Below are positions 1 through 6,378 of a DNA stretch of 6,747 bases, one piece after another; the first letter of the stretch is position 1, and every line of letters begins with the position of its first letter. The translations under genes were made by a program, and so were the position numbers. This DNA is from RYN-433 sp036558265 (GTDB lineage Bacteria > Planctomycetota > Phycisphaerae > Tepidisphaerales > Tepidisphaeraceae), in NCBI GenBank assembly GCA_036558265.1, contig DATBFY010000057.1:1-6747 (forward strand), read 5' to 3'. A model generated the notes under the pieces. That model searched no databases. It was not told where the DNA came from and was given only the letters and a program-made list of their open reading frames with translations.

Positions 1-183
1 GGTGACCACGACGGCAAGCTCACGCGGGATGAGATGATCCTGCTGCTGGATCGGGCGTTCTGCGTGGCGGATCGGGATCAGGATGACCGGCTGGACGAGC
101 GGGAGATCGCCGAGGCGTTGGACCTGCTGGCGACGTCGGGGGCGGGGAATGCGGGGGGGATGCGGTATGCGGGGGACGAGTAG
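1..183 (+). CDS. EF-hand domain protein, C-terminal fragment
   Basis: The frame is open from the first base and ends at a TAG at 181-183, giving the last 60 residues of a protein whose start lies outside the window. Two EF-hand calcium-binding loops are visible. The first is cut by the window edge and reads GDHDGKLTRDE (residues 1-11), with Asp at loop positions 3 and 5, Gly at 6 and Glu at 12. The second is DRDQDDRLDERE (residues 24-35), with Asp at positions 1, 3, 5 and 9 and Glu at 12, but Asp instead of the usual Gly at position 6. A helix-like stretch rich in Leu and Ala separates them, and the tail is Gly-rich and probably disordered. Such loops bind Ca2+; secreted or periplasmic EF-hand proteins are common in planctomycetes. 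The full-length role cannot be told from this fragment. It converges on the next gene with a 23-bp gap. Confidence 0.8.
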   Translation, partial: GDHDGKLTRDEMILLLDRAFCVADRDQDDRLDEREIAEALDLLATSGAGNAGGMRYAGDE

Positions 184-206
184 GCCACAAAGGTCCAATC
201 TCGAAC

Positions 207-1589
207 TCACCTGCCATAGATTGGCGCAGACTGAGACGATGAGGACGCCTGGTCCCGCGCGCTAACCGGGACATCTTTGAATGTCAGCTCGCCGCCCCAG
301 ATCTGGTACATGTCAAGCGTCCGGCCGGCGATCTCGGGTGAACCCCGCAAAATCACATCGATGTGGTTTGCCTCGAAATCTGTGAACCGTTTCGCACCCG
401 ATGAGAACGTACTGCCGGGAATCCCTTTGCGCAGGATTACCCATCCAGCGTCCCAATGCTTCGATTCGGATCGGAAGATCAGCTTTGCTGCAACGTCCAC
501 CGACATTCCGGTTGTGGCGACCGTTGTGAGAAACGTGCCGTCGTCCCGGTGCTGCACGTGCTTGATCGCCAACTTTTGCCGAGCCTCCTGCTGGTGAGCC
601 GGGTCGCTCACCATCAGCACCCCCGTGACGCCGGAAGGTAATAACGTCCAAGGCACCGTTTGGGATGCCGTAAACCTGAGCAACGGCGGCGTAGGATGTG
701 GACGCCAGGAATACGAATAGATCTCGCAATCATAGGAGATCTCGAGTCGCTGCATACCGTCCTTGAGCCGGGCAAGCATTTCCGTCGGCAACGTGAATTC
801 GGATTTGCGTCCGCTCGCCGAGCCCCAGGACAAATGATAGAGACCGGACCACTCGATCGGCACGTGGCCCCCCCCTACGACTCGCACTGACACCTTTTTG
901 AGCTCGAGGGTAAACCTGGCGGATCCGAGGCGGGATGGTCCTGCGAGAAAACTAAATGGCAAAATGTCACCGCGTCGGACCTCCTTACGTACACGGAGGT
1001 CCAAGACCAGACACTGCCGTGCATATCGCGCCCAGCTTGTATCATCAACGAAACCCTTATCGCGCGCGGTTTCGATAAAGTTCCCCCACGCGCGCACCCA
1101 GCGGATCGAGTGATCCGCCTGCAGCGCGAGCACACGGTCCACGGCCTCGCGGGCCGAAAAACTGGGGAGTTGTCCACGCTCCATCCGCTTGCGCAGTTCG
1201 GTCAGAATAACGTTCCGACGCGCGGGCCCGCTGCTTCGAAAGTCGCGCATGAGCCACCAGAGCGGCTTGTTCGCATCTTCACCCAGGACGTGCAGCGCAT
1301 TGCGTCCGAGAACTGCAAACCCCGCCAGCGCTCCGGCCGTCAATAACACGCCGCACGCGACGAGGCCCGGTCTTCGGCGGCGTTGACCGCTCCGAACCGC
1401 ACCGCTCGCCCGAAGGTCGCCGCCGCATTCGGGACAGACGGCCTGATCATCACTCAACCCGTGAAGATCATACCCGCAACGTCGGCAGACCGGATGGTCA
1501 TCCAGCACGCGACCCCTCATGCCGAACCGCAACAGCACAGCTCCGGCCACAAAGGCAAGAAGAGGAAGCGCAGCAATCCAGAGGATCAT
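207..1589 (-). CDS. Uncharacterised inner-membrane protein with N-terminal Cys4 zinc ribbon (planctomycete type)
   Basis: I do not recognise a named function. From the ATG at 1589 the protein has 460 residues. In order it shows a hydrophobic segment at 2-22 (probable membrane span), a zinc ribbon with CRRC (C35, C38) and CPEC (C52, C55) enclosing GYDLHGL, an Arg-rich patch, a second hydrophobic segment at about 75-94, and then about 365 mostly polar residues with no motif I can name. The spans place the ribbon between two membrane helices, probably in the cytoplasm given the basic residues, with the large C-terminal part outside. The CxxCGYDLxGL ribbon recurs in many otherwise unrelated planctomycete membrane proteins, which is the best taxonomic hint in the window. 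An in-frame TTG at 1637 would add 16 residues (MSLVHAIFDDLPPPLE); neither start has a Shine-Dalgarno. Third codon positions look more mixed than in the dnaN-side genes. It lies downstream of asnB on the same strand, so read-through is possible. Confidence 0.85.
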   Translation of the reverse strand: MILWIAALPLLAFVAGAVLLRFGMRGRVLDDHPVCRRCGYDLHGLSDDQAVCPECGGDLRASGAVRSGQRRRRPGLVACGVLLTAGALAGFAVLGRNALHVLGEDANKPLWWLMRDFRSSGPARRNVILTELRKRMERGQLPSFSAREAVDRVLALQADHSIRWVRAWGNFIETARDKGFVDDTSWARYARQCLVLDLRVRKEVRRGDILPFSFLAGPSRLGSARFTLELKKVSVRVVGGGHVPIEWSGLYHLSWGSASGRKSEFTLPTEMLARLKDGMQRLEISYDCEIYSYSWRPHPTPPLLRFTASQTVPWTLLPSGVTGVLMVSDPAHQQEARQKLAIKHVQHRDDGTFLTTVATTGMSVDVAAKLIFRSESKHWDAGWVILRKGIPGSTFSSGAKRFTDFEANHIDVILRGSPEIAGRTLDMYQIWGGELTFKDVPVSARDQASSSSQSAPIYGR

Positions 1590-1659
1590 CTCAAGCGGCG
1601 GTGGCAAGTCGTCGAAGATCGCGTGGACCAACGACAATTCAAGTCGTAATCTTGCGTTC

Positions 1660-1676
1660 CTGACGATTGCTGTCAG
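1660..1676. other. Small hairpin between asnB and the zinc-ribbon gene
   Basis: The asnB-to-zinc-ribbon gap (1638-1697 with the TTG start, 1590-1697 with the ATG) contains CTGAC, a 7-nt spacer and GTCAG, a 5-bp stem. There is no T-run on either strand, so it is not a convincing intrinsic terminator. I see no promoter in the gap. It could be a weak processing or pausing element, or chance. Confidence 0.2.
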
Positions 1677-1697
1677 TTAGATTGCGGTGCCGGCCCG

Positions 1698-3668
1698 CTA
1701 CGTCCCGCGCTCCCCCCGCCACCATAATTCGAGCATCAGCAGTGCGTACAGCCGCTGCGAGTGATCCACGCGCTCTTTTTCGTGCTCGTCCACCAGCAGC
1801 CGCACGACGGCCGTGTTGAAATTCCCGGCCGCGAACGAGTCGGCGGCGAAGAGGTGGTCGTGCAGCATCGGCCTAAGCTCGCCGCGGAACCACTCGCCAA
1901 TCGGGACGGCGAAGCCCATCTTCTTGCGCTTGAAGACCCAGGCGGGCAGGAGGTCGGCGAAGGCCTCGCGAAGCATGCGCTTGGGGCCGCCTTTGAGAAG
2001 CTGTGGCGTCGTGAGCGTGGAAGCGAAGCGGACAAGCTCATGGTCCATGAACGCCGAGCGCACTTCGAGGGCATGCAGCATCGAGCAACGGTCGACCTTT
2101 GTCAGGAGATCGCCCGGAAGATACGTCTCACGATCCGCGGCAAGTGCCGCGACAACGCTGCCGCGCGTACGGGCATAAGTCCAAAACCGGCCGCGCTGAA
2201 GGCTCTTAGCCATGCGGAGGAATGGTTCACCCTGCGGTTTTCCGCGGAGTTCGGCTATTGTGGCGTGATCGAAGATGCGCAGGTAAGACTCGTAGCGCTC
2301 CACCGGACTCTTCGCGACGCTCGACATGAATCGCTTCATTCGAGTTGTCGTTCCCTTCGGGTGACTCCCCGGAAGCGCGCGAACTGCCCGACGCGTCAGT
2401 CGGCCGACAATGAGCGAGCGCATCGCGCGGGGAAGCTGGTCCACACGGTCCGCGAAACGCATCGCACGATACCTGTCGTACCCTCCGAACAATTCGTCCC
2501 CCCCATCGCCGGACAAAGCCACCTTGACGTGTGCGCGGGTCTCGCGAGCGAGATAATGCGTCGGCAGCGCCGAAGAATCACCGAACGGTTCGCCGAAGAC
2601 AGCCGCAAGCTTCGGCAGGTCGTCGATGACATTGGGGCGCACAATGAACGAGTGGTGTTCAGTTCCTAGGTGCCGCGCGACCTCCGCCGCGTAATGGGTC
2701 TCGTCGTACCGCGGGTCATCAAAGCCGATGGAGAACGTCAGGGCGCGCTGCTCCGGCGGCAGCGCCGCCCTCATGCACGCGGCAATGATTGAGCTGTCAA
2801 TCCCGCCCGATAGGAAGCAACCGACAGGAACATCGGCGACAAGCTGTCGCGCAACGGCTTGCCGGACCAGCCTTCGCGTCTCTTCAACACGTTCGGAATC
2901 CGAAATTCCTTCCCATGCCTTGTCCTGCGGACCTCGGATCATGTGAGCGAAATAGCGATGCCTGCGGGCCACCGTCCGTCCAATTTGGTGAGTTTCGGCG
3001 GGCGCTACGGTCGCGAAGGGTGCCTGATTCCATGAAACGTAACCCCAGCTTAGGTACTCATAAAGCGTCGACGGAGGCAGAGACTGGGACGTGTTGAGCC
3101 AGGGCAACTGGCGCAACGCCGCGGGCTCACTGGCGAACGCGATAAACGTATGTTCAGGTTGCTGTCGCGTCCCGACGCTGCCAAGCACATAATACAACGG
3201 CTTCTGCCCCATCCGATCCCGCGCCAAGAACAACTCCCCCTTCCCCTCATCCCACACCGCGAACGCAAACATCCCGTTGAGATGCTCCACACACTTCTCA
3301 CCCCAAGCCGCATACGATGCCAGCAGCACCTCCGTGTCGCTGGTCGTCCGCCACGGATAATCCGGCAGCAGCCCCTCCAGCTCTTTACGTAACTCGCGAT
3401 AATTGTAAATCTCCCCGTTAAAGACCAGCCACTTTCCCCGCCCGTCGGTGAACGGCTGGTTCGCCCGCTCGTCCAGGTCGATGATCGCCAGCCGCCGGTG
3501 CGCCAGGCCCACCTGTGGCCGGCCCGGCGTCACCTCCCCTTCATGGTTGATCCACATCCCCTCGCCGTCGGGCCCGCGGTGGGCGATCCGCGCGCTCATC
3601 CGCCCCAGCACCGCACGATCGATGCGATACCGATCCTCCCACGCCACGATGCCCGCGAATCCGCACAT
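1698..3668 (-). CDS. asnB: Asparagine synthetase (glutamine-hydrolysing), AsnB family
   Basis: This 656-residue cytoplasmic enzyme class makes asparagine from aspartate, ATP and glutamine. The protein begins MCGFAGI, so Cys2 becomes the N-terminal nucleophile of the class II glutaminase domain once Met is removed, which fixes the ATG at 3668. Glutaminase motifs follow: HRGPDG (30-35), HRRL with Arg58, FNGEIYN (83-89) and SDTEV (110-114). The synthetase domain has the ATP PP-loop SGGIDSS (287-293), GEPFGDSSALPT (359-370), SGDGGDELFGGY (386-397), a DLLTKVDRCSM segment (520-530) with EVRSAFMDHELV (535-546), and KRKKMGFAVPIGEWFR (580-595). All key residues are present and the length is close to other bacterial AsnB proteins, so it should be active. 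Relatives also occur in polysaccharide and exosortase loci, amidating sugars or peptides, so the substrate need not be free aspartate. It is divergent from the PagL-like gene. No Shine-Dalgarno is visible; a hairpin sits 10 nt upstream. Confidence 0.96.
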   Translation of the reverse strand: MCGFAGIVAWEDRYRIDRAVLGRMSARIAHRGPDGEGMWINHEGEVTPGRPQVGLAHRRLAIIDLDERANQPFTDGRGKWLVFNGEIYNYRELRKELEGLLPDYPWRTTSDTEVLLASYAAWGEKCVEHLNGMFAFAVWDEGKGELFLARDRMGQKPLYYVLGSVGTRQQPEHTFIAFASEPAALRQLPWLNTSQSLPPSTLYEYLSWGYVSWNQAPFATVAPAETHQIGRTVARRHRYFAHMIRGPQDKAWEGISDSERVEETRRLVRQAVARQLVADVPVGCFLSGGIDSSIIAACMRAALPPEQRALTFSIGFDDPRYDETHYAAEVARHLGTEHHSFIVRPNVIDDLPKLAAVFGEPFGDSSALPTHYLARETRAHVKVALSGDGGDELFGGYDRYRAMRFADRVDQLPRAMRSLIVGRLTRRAVRALPGSHPKGTTTRMKRFMSSVAKSPVERYESYLRIFDHATIAELRGKPQGEPFLRMAKSLQRGRFWTYARTRGSVVAALAADRETYLPGDLLTKVDRCSMLHALEVRSAFMDHELVRFASTLTTPQLLKGGPKRMLREAFADLLPAWVFKRKKMGFAVPIGEWFRGELRPMLHDHLFAADSFAAGNFNTAVVRLLVDEHEKERVDHSQRLYALLMLELWWRGERGT

Positions 3669-3678
3669 AATCAGGTGG

Positions 3679-3697
3679 CACGGGCGGCTCGCCCGTG
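3679..3697. repeat. GC-rich palindrome (REP-like hairpin) in the asnB leader
   Basis: On the plus strand CACGGGC (3679-3685) and GCCCGTG (3691-3697) form a perfect 7-bp stem around a 5-nt loop, GGCTC. A mismatch at 3678/3698 is followed by one more G-C pair at 3677/3699. In the asnB transcript the hairpin ends 10 nt before the AUG, so it covers the place where a ribosome-binding site would normally lie. GC-rich palindromes of this type are, to my recollection, dispersed in some planctomycete genomes. Whether this copy regulates asnB or is only a repeat cannot be told. Confidence 0.55.
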
Positions 3698-3752
3698 TCC
3701 TGGCCTTTCATGATCAACGCAGAATTGACCGTTCGCCGACTAACCGAGCCCA

Positions 3753-3758
3753 ATTATA
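3753..3758 (-). promoter_or_regulatory. Possible -10 element for asnB (TATAAT)
   Basis: Read on the minus strand, this is an exact TATAAT about 85 nt before the asnB start, in the short divergent region shared with the PagL-like gene. It would give a leader of roughly 75-80 nt that contains the palindrome at 3679-3697. No good -35 hexamer lies 16-18 nt upstream; a TTGATG is present but only 11 nt away. The call rests on one hexamer in an AT-rich island within GC-rich DNA. Confidence 0.3.
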
Positions 3759-3776
3759 GTGCGTCTCATCATCAAC

Positions 3777-4382
3777 ATGCGCTACACCCCACTCTTCGTG
3801 ATCTGCGCCACCTTCTTCTTTGCCCAGAACCTGCGTGCGGATGACATCGCGCCACGGCCGCAAGACCTCCGCCTCGACGTCGTCCCCGCCGCCGCCAAAC
3901 CCTTCGCCCAGGGCACCAAATCCTTCCAGCTCGAAACCTCCTACACGCCCCCCATCCGCTTCTCCACCAACGAGTTCGCCACCGGCACCGTCGGCGTCGG
4001 GTACTACATCTTCGACAACCACTGCCTCACGCTCCTCGCTCACGGCATGCACACCAACCAGGAATTCGACCAGGACGCCGATGGCGGCGGGGTCTCGGTC
4101 ATGGGACGCTGGCACTTCTACAATCCCGGGCGATTCACGTTCTACTTCGACGGCGGGGGCGGCTACTCCTGGTGGAATAACGCCGTCCCCGTCGGCGGCA
4201 CCACCTACAACTTCACTGCCCGCGTGGGCCTTGGCGCCGGATACCGCCTCTTCGACGACACCTACCTCACCGGCGGCGCTCGATACTTCCACCTCTCCAA
4301 CGGCCAGCAGCACGGGCGCGAGAAAAACCCCAGCTACGACGGCGTCGAGTACTACGTCGGACTGCTCTTCACGTTCCGCTGA
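3777..4382 (+). CDS. PagL-like lipid A 3-O-deacylase / acyloxyacyl hydrolase, outer-membrane beta-barrel
   Basis: This 201-residue protein (from the ATG at 3777) resembles PagL, the outer-membrane esterase that removes the 3-O-acyl chain of lipid A. The N-terminus MRYTPLFVICATFFFAQNLRA is a typical signal peptide, with likely cleavage before DD at residues 22-23. The mature part is rich in alternating aromatic and Gly residues, as in beta-strands of a small barrel, and ends in ...YVGLLFTFR, a C-terminal aromatic strand typical of outer-membrane barrels. The catalytic His and Ser fit FHLSN (His172, Ser174, Asn175), and the Glu fits DGVE (Glu191), matching the HYSN...DGIE pattern of Pseudomonas PagL. 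The Ser-to-Glu distance is 17 residues here against 12 there. An in-frame GTG at 3759 would add six residues; I prefer the ATG because it gives the tighter signal peptide. Neither start has a Shine-Dalgarno. The gene is divergent from asnB and convergent with the TPR-GT gene. Confidence 0.85.
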   Translation: MRYTPLFVICATFFFAQNLRADDIAPRPQDLRLDVVPAAAKPFAQGTKSFQLETSYTPPIRFSTNEFATGTVGVGYYIFDNHCLTLLAHGMHTNQEFDQDADGGGVSVMGRWHFYNPGRFTFYFDGGGGYSWWNNAVPVGGTTYNFTARVGLGAGYRLFDDTYLTGGARYFHLSNGQQHGREKNPSYDGVEYYVGLLFTFR

Positions 4383-4399
4383 CCGGCACCAACGTCGCT

Positions 4400-4414
4400 T
4401 GCGGTTTCGCCGCA
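4400..4414. terminator. Short hairpin between convergent genes (weak terminator candidate)
   Basis: TGCGG (4400-4404) and CCGCA (4410-4414) pair as a 5-bp stem over a 5-nt loop, 17 bp after the PagL-like stop and inside the 66-bp gap that separates it from the convergent TPR-GT stop. It reads as a hairpin on both strands, as expected for a shared terminator, but neither side has a T-run. It is short and could be chance. Confidence 0.25.
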
Positions 4415-4438
4415 CAGGCCACGCACGGCGCACGTCAT

Positions 4439-4464
4439 GTTTTACGCATTACGTTTTACGCATT
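4439..4464. repeat. 14-nt tandem repeat over the TPR-GT stop codon
   Basis: GTTTTACGCATT occurs at 4439-4450 and again at 4453-4464, a 14-nt period with AC between the copies. The right copy encodes, on the minus strand, the last residues of the TPR-GT protein (MRKT), and its TAA stop spans 4449-4451, inside the left copy. A further change in repeat number would shift the frame and the C-terminus. Confidence 0.7.
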
Positions 4465-5915
4465 TGCGCACCCAGCTCGTCCTTCACGCGCTCCACCACC
4501 GAATCCCAATCCCCCGCGTGCTCCTGCTTGAACAACCTCATCGTCGGATACCACGGCGAATCCTCCCGCCCATCCAGCCACCGCCAGTCCGCGTGATGCG
4601 CCAGCATCACCCAGGTCGGCTTGCCCATCGCCCCCGCCAGGTGCGCCGCCGCCGTGTCGATCGAGATCACCCGGTCCATCGCCGCGATCAGCCCCGCCGT
4701 GTCCGCGAAATCCGTCACCTCTCCCATCAGGTCCACCACCCCCGCCGGCGTGCCCGGATCCTCCGCCGGGCGATCCTTCTGCAAGCTGTAAAACCTCACC
4801 CCCGCCGGCGCGTTCTCGATGATCCGGCTCATCAACACGCTGGGGATCGACCGATGCGGCTGGCTCCGCCCGCCGGCCCAGCACAGCCCGATCTTGACCG
4901 TCGGCTCGTACCCCACCCGCGCCGCCCACTGCGTCACCACGTCCGCCGGCGGCGCGAGGTACGGCACGCGATTGGGGATCGTCTCGATCCGCGTCCCCAT
5001 CACCCGTGGCAGGCTTAACAGCGGCAACTGCACCTGGTACGCCCGCGGCGCTTCCTCAGGCGTGACGACGTCGCTCACCCCTTCGACGCTTCGCACCAGC
5101 CGCACGAGGGGCGCCGGCGTCTCCACCAACACCCATCCGCCTCGGGCCGCCACCTGCGGCACATACCGGATGAACTGGATCGTGTCCCCCAGCCCCTGTT
5201 CCGCATAGAGCAGGATCGTCCGCCCGCCCAGGTCTTCGCCGTTCCACAGCGGTATACCCGGCCGCGGCGGCCGGCCCGGGAAGCCCGGCACCCGCCACCG
5301 CCACTCATACTCCGCCCACCCGCGCTCGAAATCGCCATACCGCAGCCACACCCCCGCCCGCCCGTGCCGTGCCCGCGAATACTGCGGATCCAACGCCACC
5401 GCCCGCTCCAGCAGCTCCAAGGCCTCCGCGTACCGCGCCTGCTTTTCCAGCGCCGCCCCCAGGCTCATGTACGGCTTGGGATAATCCGGCACGGCCTGGA
5501 TCAGCCCGCGGAGCATCTCGGCCGCCCGCTCGTGCTCGCCCGCGCGGTCCAGCGCCACCGCCAGGCTGTGGCGGGTCTGGTAGTCCTCGGGCGCAAGCTC
5601 CAGCGACCGCTCGAACGCCCGCGCGGCGTCGGCGTAGCGCCTGGCCGCCTTATACGCCTCCGCCAGGTTATTGTAATGATAGAAGACGCGCGACGCCCCG
5701 GTCCCCGCCGGCGCCCCAACCCCCACCGATCGCTCCATCAGCTCGATCGCCGCCTGCGGCTGACCGCATTGCAGCGCCACCAGCCCGAGCATGTTCAGCG
5801 CTTCGGCATGATCCGGCCGCTCCGCCAGCACCTGCCGATACAGCGGCTCCGCCCGGCGCAAATCGCCGCGCTGGTGCAACTGCTGGGCCTCTTTCATCAG
5901 GCGATCGACGTCCAT
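4449..5915 (-). CDS. TPR protein with C-terminal GT9-like (heptosyltransferase-type) glycosyltransferase domain
   Basis: The 488-residue protein has about six tetratricopeptide repeats (residues 1-208) with alternating Ala/Leu/Tyr-rich helices, for example RYADAARAFERSLELAPED (93-111) and RYAEALELLERAVALDP (161-177). A linker (209-230) leads to a glycosyltransferase-like domain at about 231-480. Its landmarks are EQGLGDTIQFIRY (239-251), LPLLSLPRVMGT (297-308), IGLCWAG (342-348), DFADTAGLIAAMDRVISIDT (402-421), AAHLAGAMGKPTWVML (423-438) and DWRW...DSPWYPTMRLFKQ (443-464). The DT...HLAGA...P block fits the nucleotide-sugar site of GT-B enzymes in the GT9/GT41 range. No signal peptide is present, so it is probably cytoplasmic; acceptor and donor are unknown. 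The ATG at 5915 is chosen because the TPRs begin there and it lies 20 nt after the DciA-like stop. A further upstream in-frame start at 6155 would lie wholly inside that gene and give Gly/Arg-rich, non-homologous-looking residues. Probably co-transcribed with dnaN and the DciA-like gene. Confidence 0.92.
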   Translation of the reverse strand: MDVDRLMKEAQQLHQRGDLRRAEPLYRQVLAERPDHAEALNMLGLVALQCGQPQAAIELMERSVGVGAPAGTGASRVFYHYNNLAEAYKAARRYADAARAFERSLELAPEDYQTRHSLAVALDRAGEHERAAEMLRGLIQAVPDYPKPYMSLGAALEKQARYAEALELLERAVALDPQYSRARHGRAGVWLRYGDFERGWAEYEWRWRVPGFPGRPPRPGIPLWNGEDLGGRTILLYAEQGLGDTIQFIRYVPQVAARGGWVLVETPAPLVRLVRSVEGVSDVVTPEEAPRAYQVQLPLLSLPRVMGTRIETIPNRVPYLAPPADVVTQWAARVGYEPTVKIGLCWAGGRSQPHRSIPSVLMSRIIENAPAGVRFYSLQKDRPAEDPGTPAGVVDLMGEVTDFADTAGLIAAMDRVISIDTAAAHLAGAMGKPTWVMLAHHADWRWLDGREDSPWYPTMRLFKQEHAGDWDSVVERVKDELGAQMRKT

Positions 5916-5935
5916 GGTGCGAGTCGGCCGCGATC

Positions 5936-6346
5936 TTAGTCGAACTTTGGCTTGCGGGCGCGGACGTCTTCCCCCTCGTACCACCGCCCCGGTTTCAGGC
6001 TCACCTTCCGCAGCCCCGCCGACTTGCACGCGGCGATCAGCCGCTTTTCCACCCCGCCCAGCAGCAACTGCTTGAGCTGGTACAGGTGGGCCGACGAATC
6101 GACCACCACCGTCAGCGTCCCCCGGTGCAGCGATTCCAGCGCGCAATGCTCGCAAAGCCCCTCTTCCACCAGCGCCTGCCAGGCGTCGGCGATCCTGCCC
6201 AGCCTCCCCTGCCGCTTCTCCACCACCTGCTTGAAAAAGCTGACCAGCTCCCCGCCCAGCTTGTCCGCCGCGCGCGGCGCGGACTGCTTCACCTTCTGCA
6301 ACCGCTGAAGCTCGATGAACGGCTGGTTGGGACGGGGGAGGGGCAT
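5936..6346 (-). CDS. dciA: DUF721 / DciA-like protein (predicted replicative helicase loader)
   Basis: The 136-residue product matches the DUF721 pattern: a helical N-terminus, then RIADAWQALVEEG (51-63), then RGTLTVVVDSSAHLYQLKQL (75-94), a beta-strand and amphipathic-helix block that is the family core. DciA proteins interact with the DnaB helicase and help load it in the many bacteria that lack a DnaC or DnaI loader. Placement directly after dnaN agrees, since DUF721 genes are often near dnaN, recF and gyrB. The C-terminal tail (115-136) is basic and probably flexible. An unusual CEHC pair (C65, C68) lies in the domain core. I choose the ATG at 6346; an in-frame ATG at 6385 adds 13 residues, but those codons run into the palindrome at 6379-6476. 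No Shine-Dalgarno is seen for either start. It is followed after 20 nt by the TPR-GT gene. The family call is from pattern, not from a search. Confidence 0.78.
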   Translation of the reverse strand: MPLPRPNQPFIELQRLQKVKQSAPRAADKLGGELVSFFKQVVEKRQGRLGRIADAWQALVEEGLCEHCALESLHRGTLTVVVDSSAHLYQLKQLLLGGVEKRLIAACKSAGLRKVSLKPGRWYEGEDVRARKPKFD

Positions 6347-6378
6347 TGCGTGTGAACCGTTAAATGCACCCGCACGGA

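Noticed and set aside
1761..2669. Long open frame (302 codons) on the plus strand, antisense to asnB
   Set aside because: It lies fully within a gene with clear catalytic motifs on the other strand, its translation is Arg/His-rich with no domain, and long antisense frames are expected in GC-rich DNA.
3350..3362. DnaA-box-like TTATCCGTG (minus strand)
   Set aside because: It is a single imperfect match inside asnB coding sequence with no cluster of boxes and no AT-rich region, so it is not evidence of an origin despite dnaN nearby.
3725..3760. TTGACC and TATAGT as a plus-strand promoter for the PagL-like gene
   Set aside because: The hexamers are 24 nt apart, well beyond the 16-18 nt of a sigma70-type promoter, and the TATAGT overlaps the alternative GTG start.
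3714..4433. 239-codon minus-strand open frame opposite the PagL-like gene
   Set aside because: Val/Gly/Glu-rich shadow. The plus strand has a signal peptide, barrel-like alternation and a catalytic triad pattern.
5916..6155. 80-residue N-terminal extension of the TPR-GT protein
   Set aside because: It is open in frame but lies inside the DciA-like gene, is Gly/Arg/Ala-rich, and the TPR pattern starts exactly at the ATG at 5915.
5369..6355. 328-codon plus-strand open frame across the TPR-GT and DciA-like genes
   Set aside because: The translation is Pro/Ala/Arg low-complexity sequence, and it covers two well-supported genes and their junction; a shadow of GC-rich coding on the minus strand.
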